Assembly (NCBI GenBank): GCA_030432695.1
Contig: JAUILN010000012.1
Coordinates: forward strand, 186,001 to 250,000
Direction of reading: 5' to 3'
Source: a bacterium
GTDB taxonomy: Bacteria > Planctomycetota > UBA1135 > UBA2386
DNA: 64,000 nucleotides
Both the position numbers and the translations under genes were made by a program. Numbering within the stretch: position 1 is the first letter of the stretch; each line of letters starts with the position of its first letter. Shown here in pieces: positions 35,069-43,384 of the stretch. Below the pieces are notes generated by a model. It had not been told where the DNA came from, did no database searches, and was given only the letters and a program-made list of their open reading frames with translations.

Positions 35069-37033
35069 TCAGCGCCAGGGGAGCGCGAGGTCGCCCAGGT
35101 CGAGGACGTCGCCTTCGATCGAGGAGCGGTCGAGGTCGAGTTCCAACGGGGCGTGGCCGCTGGTGCCGTGGAAGCGCAGGACCAGTCGGTCCTCGAGGCC
35201 GGGGTACACGCGGAGGGCAAACCTTCCGTCCGCGTCGCAGGCCGCGCTCAGGCCGACGTGCAACGCACCGCGCAGCGCCGGCAACCTCTCGGACGCGGGC
35301 TGCGGCACGCCGGCCAACGCCCTGGCCGTCTCGAAGGCGGTCAGCCCGACCCGCAGTTCGGCCACCTCGACCCCCGCATCCGGATCCGGCTCGCGCTCCC
35401 CGTCGAGCACCCGCGCGCGCAGCTCGATGCCCCAATCGAGCCCGATCTCCAGCTCGTCGACCTCCAGGTCCTCGTGCAGCACCAGGCCGAGGCCGCGTTG
35501 CGGATGCTGGGCGCCGACCAGGATGTGCGCTCCGGCCACGGAGGGCAGCATTGCGAGTCCGCGCCCATCGGTGCGGACCGCCAGCGCGCGCCGGCCCCGG
35601 AGTTCCTGCCGGTCTACGAGACCCTCCACCAGCGCCCCACGCACCGGGAGGCCTTCGGCGTCGAGCACGCGGACCCGGATCCTGCGCAGCGAGTCGAGCC
35701 GCGCGACCCCGAACTCGGCGCTCGAACCGATGTGCTCGGGCAATCGAGGAGCGTGGCCGAACGGCAGCACCGACTCCGGGAACGGGCCTTCGCGATCCGC
35801 CGCGGACCGCCACGCGTCCGCCGGCACGAACGCGCGCACCAGTTGGCGCGTCCTGTGGCTGGGCAACCCATCGATGCGGAACCAACCCCGCTCGTCGGTC
35901 ACGACCGCTCGGTCGGGAAGCCACCAGCGGAACTCCCGGTCGTCGACGCTGACCAGCGGCGACACCACGACCTCCACTCCGGCCACCGGCCGCACACCGT
36001 CTATCGTGAGCTTGCCGTAGACGCGCACCGCAGGTCCGAGCGGAACCTCCAGCGCTTCACCGAACCGGCGGGGTTCCCGTGCGTGCCCCCAGGCGACGAA
36101 CGGGTCGGCCTGGCGCCAACCGGCGACGGTCGCGGCGTAGCCGTCCGCCTCCACCAGGAACACCTGCTCCGTCCGCGGAACGATCGGATCGGGCGCGACC
36201 TCGCAGCGGATCCGCCCCTCGGCGTCGGTCCGCCCGACCTCGCGCCACCAGTCTTGGTCGACCCGAGCATCCCAGCGAAGCGGCACCAGCGGAGACCGCT
36301 CCCGCACGCTCCGATGCCAGACACGCGCTCCCGCGATCGCCTCGCCACCTTCGGCGCTCACCACCAACAGCTCGCGGACCTCAGGCGGATCGATCCGTAC
36401 GACCTCGACCTCGCCGTTCCCCGGGTCGACGCTCAGCGCCGCCGCGAGCAGCGGCCCGCCGTTCCGATCCAAGACCTGGAAGGTCCCACGACCGTCCGGC
36501 AGCGGCGGCAGCAGCAACTCCGAGGATCCCTCGACTGCCTCGACCTCGACGACCCGCCGCGCCCGCCCCGCGGTGAGCACGCGGTAGCCGAACGGCCCGT
36601 GTCGCTCCCAGGCTTCGAGCCCGACCACCCGGACCCGCCAACCAGGAGGCCACGGCGACCGCGCACTCTCACGGAGCTCGAGGAACTCCCCGACGACTCC
36701 ACCTTCGCGGATCTCGCTCACGTGATCCCGACCGGCGGCATCGCGCCACCGCGCGTCGATCGAGTAGCTCCGCGAGGGCAGGATCGACACCCGGAACCGC
36801 CCGCGAGCATCGGTGACCGCGCGCAGGCACTCGTCGGACCCGCCCTCACCGACCGGCGCTCGCGACCTGCAGTACGCCAACGACACCTCGGCCGCCTCGA
36901 CCGGCTCACCGGCACGGTCGAGCACCCGACCGACCAGCGGCTCGCGCTGCTGCCCGCGCGCGATCACCACCGGCGCGAGGCTCGCGATCGCGGCGATCAG
37001 CAGCTTCCAGCCTGCTCGGACTCCGATCCGCAT
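35069..37033 (-). CDS. Secreted protein with carboxypeptidase-regulatory-like domains (paralogue 2)
   Basis: The 654-residue product has a signal sequence (WKLLIAAIASLAPVVIARG). It opens with the CarboxypepD_reg-like segment LVGRVLDRAGEPVEAAEVSL and has further beta modules with DARGRFRV, DERGWFRIDGLP and DADGRFALRV turns. The order of motifs matches the paralogues at 30551 and 37080. It is probably exported and non-catalytic. It lies 46 bases downstream of paralogue 3 and is likely in one transcript with it and the kinase. In-frame ATGs at 37042 and 37054 are alternative starts. Confidence 0.75.
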   Translation of the reverse strand: MRIGVRAGWKLLIAAIASLAPVVIARGQQREPLVGRVLDRAGEPVEAAEVSLAYCRSRAPVGEGGSDECLRAVTDARGRFRVSILPSRSYSIDARWRDAAGRDHVSEIREGGVVGEFLELRESARSPWPPGWRVRVVGLEAWERHGPFGYRVLTAGRARRVVEVEAVEGSSELLLPPLPDGRGTFQVLDRNGGPLLAAALSVDPGNGEVEVVRIDPPEVRELLVVSAEGGEAIAGARVWHRSVRERSPLVPLRWDARVDQDWWREVGRTDAEGRIRCEVAPDPIVPRTEQVFLVEADGYAATVAGWRQADPFVAWGHAREPRRFGEALEVPLGPAVRVYGKLTIDGVRPVAGVEVVVSPLVSVDDREFRWWLPDRAVVTDERGWFRIDGLPSHRTRQLVRAFVPADAWRSAADREGPFPESVLPFGHAPRLPEHIGSSAEFGVARLDSLRRIRVRVLDAEGLPVRGALVEGLVDRQELRGRRALAVRTDGRGLAMLPSVAGAHILVGAQHPQRGLGLVLHEDLEVDELEIGLDWGIELRARVLDGEREPDPDAGVEVAELRVGLTAFETARALAGVPQPASERLPALRGALHVGLSAACDADGRFALRVYPGLEDRLVLRFHGTSGHAPLELDLDRSSIEGDVLDLGDLALPWR

Positions 37034-37079
37034 GCAGGGCATTCGAGAGACCAAGACGCCTCACGTCCATCCCACCCGA

Positions 37080-39014
37080 TCACCGATCGAGGACCAGCTC
37101 CCCGAGATCGACCGAAGCACCGGGTTCCACGCCCTGCAGATCGATCTCCACCCGCTCCGAGAACCTCGCGCCGGTGCGCTCGATCGCCGCCTCGAGATGC
37201 ACGCCCTCGAGCTGGGCGACTGCGATGGCGAATCGACCGTCCTCGTCCGTTCGGGCGCCGAGCCCGAGATTCAGTCGGGTGACGGCCCGGGCGACGTCGG
37301 CCGCACACGACGACCGATCGGACGCGACGCAGTACACGCCGACCCTGACGACCGGTGTCCCGGCACGATCGACCAGCCGACCGGACAGGCGCGTGAACGG
37401 CAACAGCGTCACGCCCACCGGCTCCAGGCCCTCGGGAGTTCCGACCCACACGCCGGAGTCACGGTCAGAGATCACGATCAAGGACTCTTCCGCAGCATCG
37501 AGTAACAGACACGCCCGGCCGCCGGCGTCGAGCCGCGCACCACAACGCGCGTGCATCCGGTGGTTGTCACGCCGCGGAAAGACCTCGACCAGCCCGGCGC
37601 GCGGCGGCCGTTCTTCCGCATCGACGACCTCCAACCTGACGCGACCGAGCGCGCCCAGCGACGCGCTCCCGAGATCGGCGGAGCGCGGGCTTCCTGCGAG
37701 CGGGATGTCCAGCGCACCGAAGGGGTGGAGCAACTCCTGCATGCCGCCCTCCAGCTCCAACTCGCGGCGCAGCACCGCGGCGTCGACCCGCAACCTGACC
37801 CCGACCGAGACGCAGCGCACGGGCACCGAAGCCACCGCGAAGCGCCCCCGCTCATCGGTCCGGACCGCACGGACGACCCCCGGCCAGGAGTCGGGGCCGG
37901 AGGTTTCCATCCAGCCCCGGACGTGGACCAGCACCTCGGCGCCCACGACCGGTCGCTCGCCATCCCAGGTCAGTCGACCGACGACCGGCTGCGCATCGGC
38001 CAGCGGGACCTCGATGCGATCCGACTCGCGGACCGTCGCCGGCATTGCGTCGACATGGGGTGACTCACCGAGCCAGGCGACGAACGCATCCGCTCGACCC
38101 GGCGCGGTCACGCAGACCACCGGCTCGCTGGTGTACATGTGGTTCAGTCCGCCGCAGGTCTGCGCCTCCAACCGACCACCCTCGTCGGTCACGCCGAGCG
38201 ACCGCCAGCCGGCGACCGACCGGTGCCGCTCGATCCGCACGCCCCACTGCGGCACGCGCAGCTCGTTCAGGGTCTGTCGCAGCTCCGCGCCCGCGATCGG
38301 CTCTCCCGTGTCCCGATCGACGACGACGAACGACCTCGACCGCGGCGGATCGACGTTCACCCGGACGCGCGGCGGGCCGTCACGAACCTCCCAGACCGCG
38401 GTGCCCGTGACCCGATCCTGGAACAGCACTTCGCCGTCGGGGGTGAGGACCTGCAGGCGGCCGCGGTTGCCGGGCAAAGGCGGCAGCACCAGCAAGCCCT
38501 CGGGGTCACGTTCCCAGACTGGCAGTGCGATCGAGCAACGCGAGTCGGGCCAGACGCGGAAGTGGAACGGGCCGAGGTCTTCCCAAGCCGCGAGACCCCG
38601 GACCTCGACGCGCAGCGGCAGGGGCCCCAGGTCGTTGGCCGGCTCCCACAGGACGGCGGTCTCCCCGGCGCGCAGGCCATCCAGCAGACCCGTCGCGCGA
38701 GCCACCCCCTCGCCGTCGGTCCGTGTGGCGAAGGCCGAGTAGTCCCGGTCTCGAAGGACCTCGGCCCGGAACCGGCCCTGGTCGTCGGTCGCCACGTCCA
38801 CCGCGTCGAGCCCGGCCTCGCTGCACTCCAGCGAACCCGCCGGTCGGTGGACGAGATGCACGACCGCACCCTGGATCGGCACGCGTTCGGCATCGAGGAC
38901 CTGCCCCACGAGGACCTCGCGCTCCTGCGCGGGCAAGACGACCGACGTCGACAAGACCAAGGACCGAGCAGCGGTCCGCAGGCGAGAACGGACCTTGGCG
39001 CAGCCTTCACCCAT
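37080..39014 (-). CDS. Secreted protein with carboxypeptidase-regulatory-like domains (paralogue 3)
   Basis: The 644-residue product starts at ATG 39014, eight bases inside the end of the upstream kinase gene, which implies translational coupling. After a short signal region (TAARSLVLSTSVVLPAQ) it opens with LVGQVLDAERVPIQGAVVHL and repeats beta modules with DDQGRFRAEV, DERGRFAVASV and DEDGRFAIAV turns. It shares PPLPGNRGRLQVLTPDGEVL with paralogue 1. The link to a Ser/Thr kinase suggests the kinase and these exported proteins belong to one pathway (inference). Confidence 0.75.
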   Translation of the reverse strand: MGEGCAKVRSRLRTAARSLVLSTSVVLPAQEREVLVGQVLDAERVPIQGAVVHLVHRPAGSLECSEAGLDAVDVATDDQGRFRAEVLRDRDYSAFATRTDGEGVARATGLLDGLRAGETAVLWEPANDLGPLPLRVEVRGLAAWEDLGPFHFRVWPDSRCSIALPVWERDPEGLLVLPPLPGNRGRLQVLTPDGEVLFQDRVTGTAVWEVRDGPPRVRVNVDPPRSRSFVVVDRDTGEPIAGAELRQTLNELRVPQWGVRIERHRSVAGWRSLGVTDEGGRLEAQTCGGLNHMYTSEPVVCVTAPGRADAFVAWLGESPHVDAMPATVRESDRIEVPLADAQPVVGRLTWDGERPVVGAEVLVHVRGWMETSGPDSWPGVVRAVRTDERGRFAVASVPVRCVSVGVRLRVDAAVLRRELELEGGMQELLHPFGALDIPLAGSPRSADLGSASLGALGRVRLEVVDAEERPPRAGLVEVFPRRDNHRMHARCGARLDAGGRACLLLDAAEESLIVISDRDSGVWVGTPEGLEPVGVTLLPFTRLSGRLVDRAGTPVVRVGVYCVASDRSSCAADVARAVTRLNLGLGARTDEDGRFAIAVAQLEGVHLEAAIERTGARFSERVEIDLQGVEPGASVDLGELVLDR

Positions 39015-41325
39015 CCCGCAGCTCTCCCAGCGCCTGTCGACCGGCTTCGAGTGCCTGCCGCGCATCCACCGCGGCGAGGCGCCGCGACGCCGCCGGGAAC
39101 TCGCTGCGCAGACGTTCGAGTTCCGCGTCGGCCGTGGCGAAGTCCTGCTCGGCACGGGCACGCCAGGCCGTTTCGCCTTCGCTCTCTCCGGCCGACACCG
39201 CGCGCTCCAGGGACACGCGCCCCCGAACGGCATGATGCAACGCGGAGTTCATCAGCGGATCGGGCAGGTCCGGATGGTCGGTGAGCAGCGGATCGAGGAG
39301 TTCGCGCGCCGCGACGAGCAATCGATCGGCCTCTTCGGGTTCCTCGTCGGCAACCAGTGCGGCCAGGTCGATCCGCCCCCGCGCCGAGCGCAGCACCACG
39401 TCGACGGTCCGCGGCATGCCGGCGACGAAGCGGTCGTTGAGGCCCAGGAGCCGACGATAGGTCGCCATCGCGTTCTCCCGGTCGCCGCGGGCCTCCAACG
39501 CCCGACCCATCACCACCTGGCACTCGATCAACTCGTCGGTGGCCAGCAGGTGACCGGCGTCGAGCAAGGGCACCAGCGACCTCACGGCCTCCTTCACGGT
39601 CTCCATCGACTCCGGGATGCGGCCTTCCCGGAACTCGATCCGCGCCAACCGACGCACCACCGACGCCCGGGCGATCGAGTCGCCAACCCGCTTCTCCTCC
39701 GGCCGCGGCGCGTCGGCGAGAGCATCGAACGCCTGCAGCGCACGCGAATAGGCCTGCTCTGCCGCCACGAGGTCACCGACTTCGAACTCGAGATCTCCCA
39801 ACGACGACCACGCCTCGGCCCGGTCGGCGAACACGACGGGCGGAGGCACCGAACCCGACTGCAGACCGTCGACCGCAGCCTCGAGCGCCGGACGAGCGGC
39901 GTCGAGATCCCCCAGGAGCTGCAGGACCCGCCCCATGCCGAGCTGGGCGACCGCGGTCTCACGGCGCAGATCCACCCGGTCGTCGCGACGCGCCAACAGA
40001 GCCCTGTAGTACTCGAGCGACGCCTCCAGGAATCCGCGGCGCAGCGCCGCACTGCGCGGCTCCCACAAGAGATCGTCGAGCGCGACCGCCGTGACCCGCC
40101 GCAGGGCATCGCGCGTCAGGTCGAAGTCGGCCCGCGAATCCGAGAGCGCCGCGTCGCGTTGGCCGAGCAGCACCAGGCTGACCACGAGGCCGGTGGCGAG
40201 CACCATGAACAGTCCCGCCGTCACCGCGGTCAGGGCCGGGTTGCGCTGCGCGAAGCGGCGCGCGCGCAGTGCCCACGACGCCCGCCGCGCGGCGATCGGC
40301 TCGCGCCGTCCGAAGCGTTCCAGATCCTCGGCGAGCGCTGCGGCCGAGGAGTAGCGATCCGCTGGACGCTTCTCGACCAGCTTGTGGACGATGGTCTCGA
40401 GGTCCCGCGGCACACCCGGAACGAGCTGACGCAGCGGCAGTGGGCATTCGCTCAGCACCCGGCTCAGCACCTCGCCGGTCGAGCCGCCCCGGAACAGCGG
40501 CTCGCGGGAGAGCAACTCGTAGAGGGTCGCGCCAAGGGCGTACAGATCCGTGCGCTCATCGACCGGGTCACCTGCGGCCTGCTCCGGGCTCATGAAGCGC
40601 GGCGTGCCGAGCACCGCGCCGGTGCGGGTCAGCCCCGCGTCGTCGACGTGGCGCGCCAGACCGAAGTCGGTGATCCACGGCGTGCCGTCGTCGCCGAGCA
40701 GCAGGTTCGCCGGCTTGATGTCGCGGTGCACGACGCCGCGGTCGTGCGCGTACTCCAGCGCCCGCGCGACTCGCGCCCCGAGCTCGGCGACGCGGTCGGG
40801 CGTGGTCTCCGCAGAACCCACCAGACGGTCCCACGCCCGGCCGTCGACGAACTCCATCGCGTAGAACGGTACTCCGTCGACCTCGCCGACGTCGAACACC
40901 GAGACGATGTGGGTGTGGTGCAGGCGCGCCGCGGTGCGCGCCTCGCGGAGGAAGCGCTCGCGCCGCTCGCGGTCGCTGCCCTGCAGGACGTGCAAGATCT
41001 TCAGTGCGACGCTGCGGCCGAGATCGAGGTGGGTCGCCTCGTGGACCACCCCCATCGCGCCGCGACCCAGCTCGCGACCCAGCCGGTAGCGACCGAAGGT
41101 CCGACCCTCGACCCCGGCCAGCGACGCCTCGGCGTGATCCGAACGCAGGGCATCGATCACCCCCTCGATCGAGGGCCCGTTCGCATCCGCCTCGAGCAGC
41201 TCCGCGACGCGCCGGCGCAGCTCCGCGGGTTCGAGCGTCGCCACGAACCGTCGGCGTTCGGTGGGCTCGATTCCGAGTGCCCGCTCGAAGGCCGCCCGCA
41301 CGTCCATCCACTGCACGTCGCTCAT
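39007..41325 (-). CDS. Transmembrane Ser/Thr protein kinase with C-terminal repeat domain
   Basis: The 772-residue protein has a short N-terminal helical region, then a PknB-type kinase domain (about residues 78-345) with glycine loop LGRGAMGVV, catalytic Lys in VALKIL, HRDIKPANLLL, DFGLA and GTPRFMSPEQ. A membrane segment follows (ALTAVTAGLFMVLATGLVVSLVLL). The C-terminal half is helical and TPR-like (LGMGRVLQLLGDLDAARPAL). All catalytic residues are present, so it should be active and may sense through the extracytoplasmic repeats. Such kinases are often paired with an ECF sigma factor in Planctomycetota; one lies at 42672 on the same strand. Confidence 0.9.
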   Translation of the reverse strand: MSDVQWMDVRAAFERALGIEPTERRRFVATLEPAELRRRVAELLEADANGPSIEGVIDALRSDHAEASLAGVEGRTFGRYRLGRELGRGAMGVVHEATHLDLGRSVALKILHVLQGSDRERRERFLREARTAARLHHTHIVSVFDVGEVDGVPFYAMEFVDGRAWDRLVGSAETTPDRVAELGARVARALEYAHDRGVVHRDIKPANLLLGDDGTPWITDFGLARHVDDAGLTRTGAVLGTPRFMSPEQAAGDPVDERTDLYALGATLYELLSREPLFRGGSTGEVLSRVLSECPLPLRQLVPGVPRDLETIVHKLVEKRPADRYSSAAALAEDLERFGRREPIAARRASWALRARRFAQRNPALTAVTAGLFMVLATGLVVSLVLLGQRDAALSDSRADFDLTRDALRRVTAVALDDLLWEPRSAALRRGFLEASLEYYRALLARRDDRVDLRRETAVAQLGMGRVLQLLGDLDAARPALEAAVDGLQSGSVPPPVVFADRAEAWSSLGDLEFEVGDLVAAEQAYSRALQAFDALADAPRPEEKRVGDSIARASVVRRLARIEFREGRIPESMETVKEAVRSLVPLLDAGHLLATDELIECQVVMGRALEARGDRENAMATYRRLLGLNDRFVAGMPRTVDVVLRSARGRIDLAALVADEEPEEADRLLVAARELLDPLLTDHPDLPDPLMNSALHHAVRGRVSLERAVSAGESEGETAWRARAEQDFATADAELERLRSEFPAASRRLAAVDARQALEAGRQALGELRDG

Positions 41326-41480
41326 GGCACACCTCTGCGGGCATTGTGGCAAGAGCGCCCACGGACGCCCACCCGCGACACCCGCGCAGAAAACCCACCG
41401 CGTGCTGATGGGCAGAGGACAGGGATCTCGTTGCTCCTCCACAGCGGGCGCAGGCCGCGCCCCACCACCGAGGAACCGCC

Positions 41481-42659
41481 ATGATCTCCCTTTCCAAGTT
41501 CTCACGGTCCAAGTTCTCACCGTTCAAGCTCTCCCTGCCCAAGCGTTTCGCCGCTACCGCCGTCCTGCTGGCCATCACCTCGTCGCTAGCCGCCCAACAG
41601 CCGGTGCAGTACGCGGTGTTCGCGCTCGACCGCTCCGGCTCGATGAGCGCGGTCCGCGGCAATGGTCAGTCCCGCGGCGACGTCGCCCTGGCGATCGCCC
41701 GAGAAGACGTCGACTTCTTCTTCCAGGCCGCGCCGAACGGTCGCGCACTGGTGCTCGACTTCTCCGGCGTCGACGTCCGCGAACTGACCAACGGCTTCGT
41801 CGATCGCCAGGACGCCCTCGCCGCGCTGCAGGACCGCGTCGCCCCGGTGTTCGGACAGACTCCGCTGGCGCACGCCGTCTGCACCGCGGTCCAGGCGTTC
41901 CAGGACGAGGATCCGAACGCCGGCCCCGACCGACGCAGCCTGTTCGTCTACAGCGACGGCGACGAGAACAGCAGTGGCCAGGACACCTGCCGCGGAGGCC
42001 GTCCCGCGGCCTTGGACGGCACCCGTTGTCCCAACCAGCCGGTCGCCGGGGATCCGTTCGACGCCGGCTCCTGGCAGGCCGAGGTCTGTGACATCATCGA
42101 GGCACAGATCGAGTTCAACGTCTACCTGTTCGGCTTCTTCGGACTCGCGCCGGTCGACGGCGAGACATTCCTGACCGCCGCCAGCTCGTTCACCGGCGGC
42201 TTCTTCCAGCCGGTCGACGACCACGACGACGACTGGCCACGATCGCGCGATTGGCGGCATCGCGGCACCGGTTGTCCGGATCCGAGTGGACAGGTTCCGA
42301 CGCTGCTTCCGGCGGGCGAGCCTCGGCTCGGCCAGCAGGTCTCGATTGACCTGTTCGGCACCTCCCAGAGGTTCTGGAACCTCGCGCTCGGCTTCAGCGA
42401 CACCGACTTCCGCGGTGCCTCGCTGCCGCTCGACCTCGGCTTCCTCGGCGCCACGGGCTGCGTGCTGCGCACCTCGATGGACGACATCCTCCCGGCGCGG
42501 TTCACCAACACGACCGCCAGCTACGCGCTGACCCTTCCCCTCGACACGGCGCTCGACGGGTTGGAGATCCACATGCAGGGCCTGGTGCGGACGCCGGGCC
42601 AGCCGACCGGCATCGGCTACGTGCTGTCCGAAGGACTGACGATGCGCATCCGCCCGTGA
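41481..42659 (+). CDS. Secreted von Willebrand factor A domain protein
   Basis: The 392-residue product has an unusual Ser/Lys/Phe-rich start (SLSKFSRSKFSPFKLSLPK) encoded by near-perfect 13-base repeats, then a signal peptide core (AATAVLLAITSSLAAQ). A vWA domain follows with the metal-ion site ALDRSGSMS, later Thr in FGQTPLAHAV and Asp in FVYSDGDENSS. The last 110 or so residues match the C-terminal domain also found in the S8 protease and the FG-GAP protein (DLGFLGATGCVLRT). It is likely an extracellular binding protein. It stands in opposite orientation between the kinase and ECF sigma genes. Confidence 0.82.
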   Translation: MISLSKFSRSKFSPFKLSLPKRFAATAVLLAITSSLAAQQPVQYAVFALDRSGSMSAVRGNGQSRGDVALAIAREDVDFFFQAAPNGRALVLDFSGVDVRELTNGFVDRQDALAALQDRVAPVFGQTPLAHAVCTAVQAFQDEDPNAGPDRRSLFVYSDGDENSSGQDTCRGGRPAALDGTRCPNQPVAGDPFDAGSWQAEVCDIIEAQIEFNVYLFGFFGLAPVDGETFLTAASSFTGGFFQPVDDHDDDWPRSRDWRHRGTGCPDPSGQVPTLLPAGEPRLGQQVSIDLFGTSQRFWNLALGFSDTDFRGASLPLDLGFLGATGCVLRTSMDDILPARFTNTTASYALTLPLDTALDGLEIHMQGLVRTPGQPTGIGYVLSEGLTMRIRP

Positions 42660-42671
42660 GCCGGCCGCAGC

Positions 42672-43199
42672 TCACCCATCGAGCAGCGCGCGCAGCGCCG
42701 CCCGCGCCACCCGCCAGCGCCGCTCCACGGTCGGCACCGAGACGCCGACCACGTCGGCGACCTCGGGCACGGTGAGCCCGGCGAAGAAGCGCAGGCGGGC
42801 CAGCTCGGCGAGTTCGGGGTCGTCGGCCTCGAGTCGGTCGAGCGCCTCGTCGAGCGCGAGGACATCGAGGTGGGAGGCCTCGTAGGCGGCGACCACGCGG
42901 TCGAGTTCGGCCGCGTCGAGGGGTTCGCGCCCACGGTCTCCACCGCGCTTCTCGGTCTTCCGGGCCCGCGCGTGGTCGACCAGCACCGAACGCATCGCCT
43001 GCGCGGCGGAACGGAGGAAGTGCGCGCGATCGTTCCAGGCCTGCGGGTCGGCGGCACGGAGGCGCAGGAAGGCCTCGTGGACCAGGCCGGTGGTCTGCAA
43101 CGTGTGACCCGGCGGCTGGCCGCGCATCTGGCGGTGCGCGAGTCGACGCAACTCGTGGTAGAGCTCGGTGGGCCAGGGAGTGCGTCCGGGATCGTTCAC
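42672..43199 (-). CDS. ECF sigma factor of the kinase-associated (TIGR02999-like) type
   Basis: The 175-residue product starts at GTG 43199. It has the pattern of the TIGR02999 ECF group: YHELRRLAHRQMRGQPPGHT, then LVHEAFLRLRA and FLRSAAQAMRSVLVDHARAR in region 2, and LARLRFFAGLTVPEVADVVG with SVPTVERRWRVARAAL in region 4. This group is common in Planctomycetota and Acidobacteriota and is often encoded with Ser/Thr kinases. Here the kinase lies on the same strand but is separated by an oppositely oriented vWA gene. No anti-sigma factor is seen. Confidence 0.9.
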   Translation of the reverse strand: MNDPGRTPWPTELYHELRRLAHRQMRGQPPGHTLQTTGLVHEAFLRLRAADPQAWNDRAHFLRSAAQAMRSVLVDHARARKTEKRGGDRGREPLDAAELDRVVAAYEASHLDVLALDEALDRLEADDPELAELARLRFFAGLTVPEVADVVGVSVPTVERRWRVARAALRALLDG

Positions 43200-43338
43200 C
43201 TGCGTGCTCCGGGCGGCCGAGCGGTGACCGGCATGCCTGCAACGCGGGCCGACCACGCGAACCGATCTCGACCGACCCTGCCAGCAGAAGCCCCGATGGA
43301 CTCGCCGTCCAGCCGCTACGCCGAGCCGGAATCTTCTC

Positions 43339-43377
43339 CATCTTTCCAATCGGTGCCCGGCACCGAGTGGAAAGATG
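43339..43377. repeat. REP-like palindrome, isolated copy with different arms
   Basis: CATCTTTCCA and TGGAAAGATG are perfect 10-bp arms; the centre holds the core GGTGCCCGGCACC (43352-43364). The core is identical to the copy at 33031 while the arms are unrelated to any other copy. It ends eight bases before the ATG at 43385. Confidence 0.7.
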
Positions 43378-43384
43378 GCGGGCC

